Shown here: positions 43,609-51,593 of the stretch, one piece after another | Numbering within the stretch: position 1 is the first letter of the stretch | Layout of the letters: each line of letters begins with the position of its first letter | Assembly (NCBI GenBank): GCA_028278545.1 | Contig: JANQED010000004.1 | Location: 1-64,000 of the forward strand | Length of the DNA stretch: 64,000 nt | DNA from: Anaerolineales bacterium | GTDB taxonomy: Bacteria; Chloroflexota; Anaerolineae; Anaerolineales; UBA11858 | Direction: 5' to 3' | Translations under genes and position numbers: made by a program | Notes under the pieces: model-generated | The model's input: only the letters and a program-made list of their open reading frames with translations | Database searches by the model: none | What the model was told of the DNA's origin: nothing

Positions 43609-45158
43609 TCAGGACCATCTATTCGGGTTTTACACTTTCATTTTGGCTGGATGTAGCCAAGATCCTGGCTAAGGAAGGCGATTGGCAACCGGTGTACTGG
43701 ATTGCCGCGCCTGCGATGGAATCGGCTGTGAAGGATTCTTTCCCTGATGCAATTTTCCATTCGTATGTCGATGCTGTCAAAGGCATACCGGCGCTTGAGT
43801 TCTCTCAAAAAACCCTGGAACCGCTTGATACTGAGTTCCTGGAACAGTTTTCCAAGTGTCAATTGACTACTTTGAGGATGATGGATCGGATGGATGCTCT
43901 TGATTCGTTCAAATACCGAGAGCGAGTAAGGCTGTTCCATCGTCTGTTGCGTTATTGGCGGCTGGTTTTAGATGAGATCCAACCTAAAAGAGTGGTTTTC
44001 GGGGTCATTCCCCATATGGTATATGATTATGTGCTCTATGAGCTTTGCAAGCAGCGTGGTATTCAAACTTACATGTATGAGAGTACACCATTACGCGGGA
44101 TGACTTTTGTAATGGAAGACTTTGTTGATCCTTCGCAGGTTGAGAAACGCTATCAACAACTGCTGAAAAAGCCCATCCCGGAAGAAATTCCCCTCTCGGA
44201 AGAGATGGAGAACTATTTACAGGCATTAACGGGCACTTATCGAGATGCCCCCGTGTATGTTAGAAGAATTTATAAAGAAAGGCCCTATGAGGGTTTAACA
44301 ACTTCGTCGAAGAGTTTCTTTAAGAAGATATTCGATTTTCAGAATTATGGTGCCTATTTCGAGAAACAGAAAAGAATCATTCAATCGAAGTTTACTCCAC
44401 CAGAGAATTATCTGAAGCAGAACAAGAAGAAACCGGAAAACTCCAACATGAATGTTTTGGAGCACAGGGTTTTCATTGCCCGTGCTCATCGGAAAATGCG
44501 CCGTCTGGAAGCTTATTATCATCGGCTGGCAGAAGAAGTTGACTTTAGTCGTCGTTATATTTATGTCGCGCTGAGCTTCCAGCCTGAACGGACGACCTCA
44601 CCGATGGGGTCGATATACGTAGATCAAAGCTTGATGGTAGATTTATTGGCCAAGTCGGTGCCCCAAGGCTGGCATATCTATGTAAAGGAACACCCATTTC
44701 AACTGACGCCCTCGAAATTTTACCGTGCTCAAGGTGGCCGGTCGCGTGATTTCTACGATGACTTAGCTGCGCCCCCCAATGCCTCTTTGGTTCCGATGCC
44801 CATAAATTCGTTCGAAATGATCGATAAGGCCCGGGCTGTGGCGGCGATTACAGGCACGGTTGGTTGGGAAGCCCTTCAACGCGGGAAACCTGTGATGGTG
44901 TTTGGATATCCCTGGTATCGGGGCTGTGAGGGTGTATTCTCTATTGACACACGTCATAGTTGTGAATCGGCTATTCGGCAAATTCAATCCGGCTATCAAA
45001 TCGATACTCAGAAACTGCGCCTCTTTGCATACGCGCTTGAGAAATCAGCCATTAGGGCTTCTGTGGAGCGGCATTTACAAATAGAAGCTATTACGGATGA
45101 GCAAGCTGCCGAGCGACTCGCACGAGGTATTCTTAACTTTGGGCAGTATAATCTGTGA
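43605..45158 (+). CDS. Capsule biosynthesis-type glycosyltransferase (KpsC/S-like)
   Basis: 517-aa soluble protein resembling the Capsule_synth (KpsC/KpsS/LipB) family, a GT-B-like group. The C-terminal half has YIYVALSFQPERTTSP, VKEHPFQ and AITGTVGWEALQRGKPVMVFGYPW, which are family hallmarks. The middle (about 230-320) is charged and probably coiled. It starts 4 bases inside the Wzt gene, so it is coupled to the exporter. In classical systems these enzymes add a Kdo linker to the lipid anchor; here the sugar is unknown. Confidence 0.75.
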   Translation: MIRTIYSGFTLSFWLDVAKILAKEGDWQPVYWIAAPAMESAVKDSFPDAIFHSYVDAVKGIPALEFSQKTLEPLDTEFLEQFSKCQLTTLRMMDRMDALDSFKYRERVRLFHRLLRYWRLVLDEIQPKRVVFGVIPHMVYDYVLYELCKQRGIQTYMYESTPLRGMTFVMEDFVDPSQVEKRYQQLLKKPIPEEIPLSEEMENYLQALTGTYRDAPVYVRRIYKERPYEGLTTSSKSFFKKIFDFQNYGAYFEKQKRIIQSKFTPPENYLKQNKKKPENSNMNVLEHRVFIARAHRKMRRLEAYYHRLAEEVDFSRRYIYVALSFQPERTTSPMGSIYVDQSLMVDLLAKSVPQGWHIYVKEHPFQLTPSKFYRAQGGRSRDFYDDLAAPPNASLVPMPINSFEMIDKARAVAAITGTVGWEALQRGKPVMVFGYPWYRGCEGVFSIDTRHSCESAIRQIQSGYQIDTQKLRLFAYALEKSAIRASVERHLQIEAITDEQAAERLARGILNFGQYNL

Positions 45159-45176
45159 TCAGGTTGATAGCCTGAT
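45158..45176 (+). repeat. Small hairpin before neuB
   Basis: ATCAGG-TTGATAG-CCTGAT stem-loop directly at the stop of the preceding gene. It is short, has no T-run and may only be incidental. Confidence 0.25.
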
Positions 45177-45259
45177 GGACAGAAGCATTCGTCCACCCAC
45201 ACCACCTTCGTGGGAAAACTCGCTTGAAAGTGAAATATGGCGTTGGCAAATCAGGATCA

Positions 45260-46288
45260 ATGGCGATAGAAACGTTCTCTGCTGGTAGGAAGCAAACCTT
45301 CATCATTGCTGAAGTTGGCTCCGTTCACGATGGCAGCTTTGGCAATGCCAAGAAGCTTATCGAGGCTGCGGCTGCTTGCGGTGTAGACGCGGTGAAGTTC
45401 CAGACGCATATCCCCGAGGCGGAGACATTGCCCGATGCTCCCATGCCTCCTTACTTTGAAAGTGAACCGAGGTTTGAATACTTCAGGCGCACCGGTTTTT
45501 CTTTGGATCAATGGCAAGGGTTGAAAGACCGTTGTGATGAGCACGACGTTGTTTTTCTCTCTTCGCCATTTTCTGAGGAAGCCGTTGACCTTTTGGAATC
45601 AATTGGAGTCTCTCAGTATAAGATCCCCTCGGGGGAAGTGACCAACCTGCCCATGCTGGAAAGGATCGCCAGCCTCGGGAAGCCGGTCATTTTGTCCTCG
45701 GGGATGAGTTCATGGGACGAGTTAGACCGCGCTGTGGCGGTCATCCAGGAACAGAATGCCCCATTGACAGTCTTGCAGTGTACCAGTGAATATCCTTGCC
45801 CCTACGAGCAGGTGGGCTTAAATGTCATGCTGGAGATGGCGGAGCGTTACAACGTGCCAGTGGGGCTCTCCGACCATACATTGACCAATTACGCGGTCTA
45901 CGCGGCGGTGACCCTGGGCGCCGCAGTGATCGAGAAACACTTTACCTTCAGCCGTGAGATGTACGGCAGCGATGCTCAGCACTCTCTTGAGCCTAATGAA
46001 ATGGCCGATCTAGTGCAGGGCGTGCGTGCCATTGAGATCATGATGGCAAATCCTGTGGAGAAAGATCAGGTTGCGCGTTATGTTGGAATGAAGCAAATTT
46101 TCGAGAAAAGTTTGGTTGCTCAAGCCGATATCCCCGCTGGCACGGTGCTGACTCGTGAATTGGTCGGCATCAAGAAGCCTGGAACAGGGATTTCTGCTGC
46201 ACGCTTGGATGAATTCCTTGGGAAAAGAGTGCTTCACAACATTGCATCTGGAACGATGTTCTCTGAGAACGATTTTCGGGATGACTAG
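45260..46288 (+). CDS. neuB: N-acetylneuraminate (nonulosonate) synthase
   Basis: 342-aa enzyme condensing ManNAc (or a related sugar) with phosphoenolpyruvate. The TIM barrel has FIIAEVGSVHDGS (the usual GINHNGS is altered), AVKFQTH, SSPFSEEAVDLL, YKIPSGEVTNLPML, GLSDHT and AVIEKHFTFSR. A C-terminal SAF domain (about 280-340) contains VAQADIPAGTVLTRELV. ATG 45260 is chosen because homology begins there; an in-frame TTG at 45224 lies 12 codons upstream. It leads neuC (6-base gap). Confidence 0.88.
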   Translation: MAIETFSAGRKQTFIIAEVGSVHDGSFGNAKKLIEAAAACGVDAVKFQTHIPEAETLPDAPMPPYFESEPRFEYFRRTGFSLDQWQGLKDRCDEHDVVFLSSPFSEEAVDLLESIGVSQYKIPSGEVTNLPMLERIASLGKPVILSSGMSSWDELDRAVAVIQEQNAPLTVLQCTSEYPCPYEQVGLNVMLEMAERYNVPVGLSDHTLTNYAVYAAVTLGAAVIEKHFTFSREMYGSDAQHSLEPNEMADLVQGVRAIEIMMANPVEKDQVARYVGMKQIFEKSLVAQADIPAGTVLTRELVGIKKPGTGISAARLDEFLGKRVLHNIASGTMFSENDFRDD

Positions 46289-46294
46289 GCGTTT

Positions 46295-47449
46295 ATGAGA
46301 AAAGTTTGTGTCGTCGTTGGCTCACGGGCGAACTATAGCAGCATCAAGAGTGTGATGTGTGCTGCGCAGGGGCGCCCCGACTTGAAATTGCAGGTCGTCG
46401 TCGGCGCGTCAGCGCTCTTGGATCGTTTTGGCTCGGTTGTGGAGACGGTGGAAGCCGACGGCTTTGAGATCGATGCCCGCGTCCACATGATCATCGAGGG
46501 TGAAAATCCCACCACGATGGCTAAATCCACTGGCCTGGGCTTGCTGGAACTCCCTACTGTGTTCGAGAACCTTCGACCAGACGTGGTTCTGACCGTGGGA
46601 GATCGCTTCGAAACCATGGCAACGGCGATCGCCGCAGCCTATATGAACATCCCTCTGGCGCACACCATGGGCGGCGAGGTTTCCGGCACAATCGACGAGA
46701 ACATCCGTCACGCGGTGACAAAGCTATCTCACATCCACTTCCCCGCCAACCAGGCCGCGGCTGAACGCATTATTCGCATGGGCGAAGACCCTTCCACAGT
46801 GCATGTGGTAGGTTGCCCGCGCATTGACCTGGTTGCGGAGATTGTCGATGAAAACAGCCGCTTGCCAGAACGCGCCTGGCTGGAGTATGAAGGGGTGGGC
46901 GGGCACATCAATCTGGACGAGCCATTTTTGTTGGTTTCACAGCATCCGGTCACCACGGAGTATGGCGAGGGTGAACGCCAGATCACCGAAACGTTGATGG
47001 CCTTGCACGAGTTGCAAATGCCCACGATCATGCTATGGCCCAATGTGGATGCCGGTTCTGAGGATATCGCCCGGGGTATGCGCAAGTTTCGTGAGCACTA
47101 TGAACATGATTACATGCGCTTCTACAAGAACTTCTCGGTGGAAACGTATGTGCGCCTGATGAAACGCTGTGCCTGCAAAGTTGGTAATTCCAGTGCGGCG
47201 ATACGTGAAGGGGCGTTTTTGGGAGTGCCTGCCGTGAATATCGGTACTCGCCAGATCGACCGTGAGCGCGGTTCGAACGTGATCGATGTAGATTATGATT
47301 GCTCTCAGATCATCGATGCCGTGAAGAGACAGGCACAAAACGGCCCTTACCCCTCAGAAGCGATATATGGAGATGGTCGTGCTGGAGGGCGTATCGCTGA
47401 GGCTTTGGCAACCCGTAAATTCAATATCCACAAACGGATGACATATTGA
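46295..47449 (+). CDS. neuC: UDP-N-acetylglucosamine 2-epimerase (hydrolysing)
   Basis: 384-aa GT-B-like enzyme that converts UDP-GlcNAc to ManNAc and UDP. It has VVGSRANYSSIKSVM, DVVLTVGDRFETMATAIAAAYMNIPLAHTMGGEVSGTIDENIRHAVTKLSH-type core blocks, and SSAAIREGAFLGVPAVNIGTRQ. Its position between neuB and neuA favours the ManNAc-producing NeuC role over non-hydrolysing WecB. It overlaps neuA by 4 bases. Confidence 0.87.
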   Translation: MRKVCVVVGSRANYSSIKSVMCAAQGRPDLKLQVVVGASALLDRFGSVVETVEADGFEIDARVHMIIEGENPTTMAKSTGLGLLELPTVFENLRPDVVLTVGDRFETMATAIAAAYMNIPLAHTMGGEVSGTIDENIRHAVTKLSHIHFPANQAAAERIIRMGEDPSTVHVVGCPRIDLVAEIVDENSRLPERAWLEYEGVGGHINLDEPFLLVSQHPVTTEYGEGERQITETLMALHELQMPTIMLWPNVDAGSEDIARGMRKFREHYEHDYMRFYKNFSVETYVRLMKRCACKVGNSSAAIREGAFLGVPAVNIGTRQIDRERGSNVIDVDYDCSQIIDAVKRQAQNGPYPSEAIYGDGRAGGRIAEALATRKFNIHKRMTY

Positions 47450-48162
47450 TTGTGAATGTGCTTGGCTTGATCCCTGCGCGTGGGGGATCGAAAGCGATTC
47501 CCAAAAAGAACATCACTACGCTTGCCGGGAAACCTTTGCTGGCCTATACCTGTGAAGCCGCCCTGGCCAGCCAGCGGCTGACGCGCGTGCTTCTCAATAC
47601 TGATGACCAGGAGATTGCCGAAGTTGGGCGCGCCTGCGGGGTGGATGTTCCCTTTATGCGCCCTGCCGATCTGGCCGCGGATGATGCGCCGATCCTGCCG
47701 GTGATCCAACACACCATAACCTGGTTGGAAGATCACCAGAATTTCCAGGCGGATATCGTCGTTCTGTTGCAGCCCACTTCACCCCTGCGGAAAGCGGAAC
47801 ACATCGATGCTGCGGTGGATTTGCTGGTGGAATCTGGGGCGGATACGGTCGTCTCGGTGGTGGCTGTGCCCCATAACTTCAACCCGGTTTCCGTGATGCG
47901 CCTCGATAAACAGGGACATCTGATTCCCTTTGAAGAGGGTCAGTTGATCCTCCGGCGTCAGGCGAAACCCCAGGTATTTGCCCGCAACGGCCCGGCGGTC
48001 CTGGCCGTTCGACGCGAAATCATCCAGCAGGGGCGCTTGTATGGGGATGTCGTACTCCCTTTGGAAATGGGCCGGATTGAATCTATCGATATTGATGACG
48101 CGCATGATCTGGCAGTGGCTGAATTTTGGCTCAAGCAGTTGGGCGAAGAAGAGCAAGCATGA
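47446..48162 (+). CDS. neuA: CMP-nonulosonate cytidylyltransferase
   Basis: 238-aa nucleotidyltransferase that activates sialic acid with CTP. It has LIPARGGSKAIPKKNI (CTP loop), LQPTSPLRKAEHIDAAVDLL, VSVVAVPHNFNP and the C-terminal SIDIDDAHDLAVAEF metal site. It starts at TTG 47446 inside the neuC stop; a GTG at 47452 is an alternative. Its stop overlaps the next gene by 4 bases. Confidence 0.9.
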   Translation: MIVNVLGLIPARGGSKAIPKKNITTLAGKPLLAYTCEAALASQRLTRVLLNTDDQEIAEVGRACGVDVPFMRPADLAADDAPILPVIQHTITWLEDHQNFQADIVVLLQPTSPLRKAEHIDAAVDLLVESGADTVVSVVAVPHNFNPVSVMRLDKQGHLIPFEEGQLILRRQAKPQVFARNGPAVLAVRREIIQQGRLYGDVVLPLEMGRIESIDIDDAHDLAVAEFWLKQLGEEEQA

Positions 48163-49490
48163 AATCGGTTGATCTGCTTTATTTTGTCGAGCATGTTGCT
48201 CGCGAGCTGGATATCGCTTGCGCGGTCAAGGCGATTTTGGAAGTGAAAAAGGGTGTTTCTGTAAAGATTGCCTCGATCACCCATGGGATTGAAGAGACTT
48301 TAGAAGCGTATCAACCTGGGGTGGTGGCTTTGCCTTATTGTGTGGCAGTCAACGAGGCCGGATTAGATAAATTTGTGGCGCGCTGGCCCCAGGCTCGATA
48401 TATCAACCTGGCCTACGAGCAGGTTTTGGGGAGGGCGCAGAAGAATCTCAATTCCCCAAAAGATGTTTTCGCCCGCGAGTATGTCATGCATCACGCCTGG
48501 GGTGATTTCTTTGCGGGATATCTTCAGGCCCATGGTGTGCCCGAAGCCCATATTGTGGTGAATGGCAACCCTTCGTATGCACTATATCGAGAACCGTACA
48601 TGGGGTATTACGGAAACCAACGTCATCAGTTGGCACGGCAGTTCGATCTCGATCCAGAGAAGCGCTGGGTATTTGTGCCTGAAAATTACGGCTGGGCGTT
48701 CTTCCAGGATCATATGGTGCGCGCACGCATTCGGCGAGGTTTCAACCCCGAGCACGCTTACCAGTACCGCGACTTCGCCCGTCAGTCGCTCCACGCGGCT
48801 GCCCAATGGTGGCGAGATGCCACTCAAATCGATTCGGTTGAGTTGATCATTCGCCCGCGTCCGGCCATCCCTGCCGAGAGCTTCGTGGAAATGGTCAGTG
48901 ACATGGCAGGTGGGTTACCGGAGCGGTTACACTTCATCAAGCACGGCACGGTGCGAGAGTGGATCCTCGCCAGCGATATGGTTATCTCCAATTTCAGCAC
49001 CACATTGCTTGAAGCGGCTGTGGCCCAGAAACCCGTCTATATGCTGATGCCATATCCGTTTCCAGATTTTCTCTATGCAGAGTGGTACGATCTGGCAGCG
49101 AAGATCGAAACCAGCGATGCGTTCACCGCTGCACTCACGCAGCAAGGGTTGCCTGAACACTGGAAGGATTTAGAAGTTTGGGCTGTGGATACCATGCTTG
49201 GCCGCGGTGATGCGATTTCCGGCCTGGCGGATTGTTTAGCATCCCTCGTAAGCGGAGAGATTGCTGCTCCCCAGGCGCAAGAAATTGCCAAGGATCTCGA
49301 ACGTCTCAGCTTGGGTCGTGTCATCCGGCAAGCTCGAAAATTCAGTTGGCGTTTGCTAAAGAATTTCCTGTCAGCCACAGAGATCGTGCCCCAGCAACGT
49401 AACTGGACGACGCATGAAAGTGATTTGCTGACCAGCCAGGAAGTAGATCAACGGGTTGCTCGCTGGGTTGAAGTTCTAGGAATAAGTTAG
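48159..49490 (+). CDS. Surface carbohydrate biosynthesis protein, GT-B-like
   Basis: 443-aa soluble protein coupled to neuA (ATGA). Visible blocks are SITHGIEETLEAYQP, VNGNPSYALY, LIIRPRPAIP, FIKHGTVREWI and MVISNFSTTLLEAAVAQKPVYML, a GT-B donor-site pattern shared with surface-carbohydrate and polysialyl/glycerophosphotransferase-like proteins. It has no membrane segment. Position right after neuBCA makes it the leading candidate for the nonulosonic acid transferase, but no motif proves the donor. Confidence 0.68.
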   Translation: MKSVDLLYFVEHVARELDIACAVKAILEVKKGVSVKIASITHGIEETLEAYQPGVVALPYCVAVNEAGLDKFVARWPQARYINLAYEQVLGRAQKNLNSPKDVFAREYVMHHAWGDFFAGYLQAHGVPEAHIVVNGNPSYALYREPYMGYYGNQRHQLARQFDLDPEKRWVFVPENYGWAFFQDHMVRARIRRGFNPEHAYQYRDFARQSLHAAAQWWRDATQIDSVELIIRPRPAIPAESFVEMVSDMAGGLPERLHFIKHGTVREWILASDMVISNFSTTLLEAAVAQKPVYMLMPYPFPDFLYAEWYDLAAKIETSDAFTAALTQQGLPEHWKDLEVWAVDTMLGRGDAISGLADCLASLVSGEIAAPQAQEIAKDLERLSLGRVIRQARKFSWRLLKNFLSATEIVPQQRNWTTHESDLLTSQEVDQRVARWVEVLGIS

Positions 49491-50426
49491 GTGTCTCTCG
49501 TCAGTGTGATAATCCCGACCTATAATCGGGCCAAGTACATTCTTTCTGCTGTTGAAAGCGTTTTGGAGCAGACCTGCTCTGATTACGAGATCATTGTCGT
49601 GGATGATGGCTCTACAGATAGCACAAAGGATTTGCTGGCCCCCATGGTCGAAAATGGGACCATTCGCTATTTTTACCAGCAGAATCAAGGCGAATCTGCT
49701 GCCCGCAATCATGGAATCCGTATGGCCCATGGCGATTATATTGCCTTTCTGGACTCCGATGATTTGTTCCTTTCAACCAAGCTTGAGAAACAGGTGGATT
49801 ATCTGAATAAGCATCCTGAAGTTGGCTTTGTGCACTCTTGGTACAGCAAATTTAGCGATGATGGTCGAGATTTAGGATATCGGGATACCTCGCAGTTCAC
49901 CGGGCGAATGTACCCCGGGCTGTTGCTGAATTGGTCGGTATTGATGGCTGTTCCGTGTGTCATGGTGCGAAGAGAGGTGCTTGCTGAAGTCGGGGGCTTC
50001 GATGAAAGCATGCGTTGGGGGCCTGATTTGGATTTGTGGCGGCGGATTACTCGTTGGTATCCGATTGGTTTGATCCCTGAGGTGTTGAGCAAAGTCAGGG
50101 TGCACCCCGGTAATGTCTCTGGCGATAAAGTAGCTGCGGTAGCCTCTTTCGAGAAGTATCTCCGCAAGGCCTTCGAGGACGACCCGGGCCTCGACGCAAA
50201 GTTCCAAAGGCGCGCCTATGCTGAACTCTACAGCAACGTCGCCCACAATATGCTTGCGGAAATAGATCGAGGGCAGATGCCCCTGGTTCGAGAGTACAGC
50301 GCCAAAGCAATCGTGCGCGACCCTTTTCAATGGAGCGCCTATCTGGGCTGGATGGCGTCTTTTCTCCCTGAAAAACTGCTCGATTGGCTGCTGATCCTTT
50401 GGCGCAAATATCGGTATGGTGGGTAG
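49491..50426 (+). CDS. Glycosyltransferase family 2
   Basis: 311-aa inverting GT-A enzyme: VSVIIPTYNRAKYI, VDDGSTDSTKDLL, ARNHGIRMAHGDYIAFLDSDD and GFDESMRWGPDLDLWRRI. No membrane helices. It starts at GTG directly at the previous stop, with no gap, and is followed 3 bases later by a GT4. It likely adds one residue to the repeat. Confidence 0.88.
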   Translation: MSLVSVIIPTYNRAKYILSAVESVLEQTCSDYEIIVVDDGSTDSTKDLLAPMVENGTIRYFYQQNQGESAARNHGIRMAHGDYIAFLDSDDLFLSTKLEKQVDYLNKHPEVGFVHSWYSKFSDDGRDLGYRDTSQFTGRMYPGLLLNWSVLMAVPCVMVRREVLAEVGGFDESMRWGPDLDLWRRITRWYPIGLIPEVLSKVRVHPGNVSGDKVAAVASFEKYLRKAFEDDPGLDAKFQRRAYAELYSNVAHNMLAEIDRGQMPLVREYSAKAIVRDPFQWSAYLGWMASFLPEKLLDWLLILWRKYRYGG

Positions 50427-50429
50427 AGG

Positions 50430-51593
50430 ATGGCGAAATCAATCCTGTTCTTAGGCAGCCAGATGGCGGTTGGAGGGGCGCAGCGGGTGTTGCTCACCCA
50501 GGCAACATGGTTCCATGCACAAGGCTATCAGGTGACGGTGGCCTTTTTTTACGATAAAGAAGCCCTATATGGGCGGTTACAGGCTGAGTACCTCTTCCCT
50601 GTGATCGATTTGTGCGCCCGCAAGGTTGCTGGAAGCGGCTTTGGGAATTCCCTGCGATTCCTGAAAGGGATGATGCGCTTGTGGAAACTTCTCCGCCGGG
50701 GGCGTTTTGATATCATCGAGACCTTCACCCCTCACAGCAATCTTGTTGGGCTGCCGTTGGCAAGGCTGGCTGGGGCGCCGGCGCGGATTGCCTCTCACCA
50801 TGGTGTCATCGAGAATATCTCCCCCTGGATGGAGCGTCTGCATGGCAAGCTGGTCAACTCGGGGATAGTGTCCTCTTTGGTGGCGGTATCCTCGCGTGTG
50901 TACAACTATGCTGTCGAGCAGGAAGGGGCTCGGACAGAAAAAGTCAAGCTGATCCCCAACGGTGTTTCTATCCCTCCTGAAAGGGCATTTACCAAGGATG
51001 ACTGGCTTGAAGTTCGCCAAGGGATTGGCGTTGAGTGTGATGGGGCTTTGGTGATTGCTGTAGGGCGTCTAACTGAGCAGAAAGGGCATAAATACCTGCT
51101 TGGTGCGGCCGCCAAGATCATTCGACGCTTCCCCAAAACAACCTTCGCCGTGGTGGGAGATGGCCCACAGATGCCCGCTTTAGAAGAGCAAGTCCGGCGG
51201 CTGGGGATTAAAGATAACCTGCGTTTGTTGGGCACGCGTGCAGATGTTTACAGGCTTTTGTACGTCGCAGACATCTTTGTGTTGCCTTCTTTGTCGGAAG
51301 GGATGCCGATGGCGTTGCTTGAAGCCATGGGGATGGGCCTTCCGGTGGTAGCGACGAATCTGGCCGGCATTGCGGACGTCGTTGAAGATGGGCGTCATGG
51401 CCTGTTGGTGCCGCCAGGTGAGGTAGAATCCCTGGAATTGGCTATTGCCCGGTTGTTATCTGATGCACAACTGAGCAAGCAGTTGGCCCAGGCAGGCCGC
51501 AAGCTGGTGTTCGAACAATATACCGTGGAGCGTATGTGCCGGACTTATGAAGAATTGTTTTTAGCGGTGTTAAGCCAGGAGAATATTGAATGA
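50430..51593 (+). CDS. Glycosyltransferase family 4
   Basis: 387-aa GT-B enzyme with GSQMAVGGAQRVLLTQATWF, IPNGVSIPPERAF, VGRLTEQKGHKYLL, VGDGPQMPALEEQ and a canonical EX7E stretch EGMPMALLEAMGMGLPVVAT. It is coupled to the next gene by a 4-base overlap. Confidence 0.88.
   Translation: MAKSILFLGSQMAVGGAQRVLLTQATWFHAQGYQVTVAFFYDKEALYGRLQAEYLFPVIDLCARKVAGSGFGNSLRFLKGMMRLWKLLRRGRFDIIETFTPHSNLVGLPLARLAGAPARIASHHGVIENISPWMERLHGKLVNSGIVSSLVAVSSRVYNYAVEQEGARTEKVKLIPNGVSIPPERAFTKDDWLEVRQGIGVECDGALVIAVGRLTEQKGHKYLLGAAAKIIRRFPKTTFAVVGDGPQMPALEEQVRRLGIKDNLRLLGTRADVYRLLYVADIFVLPSLSEGMPMALLEAMGMGLPVVATNLAGIADVVEDGRHGLLVPPGEVESLELAIARLLSDAQLSKQLAQAGRKLVFEQYTVERMCRTYEELFLAVLSQENIE

Noticed and set aside
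45260-48162. Legionaminic or pseudaminic acid pathway
   Set aside because: The specific dehydratase, aminotransferase and acetyltransferase genes are absent here; neuBCA alone fits sialic acid better, though genes elsewhere cannot be excluded.
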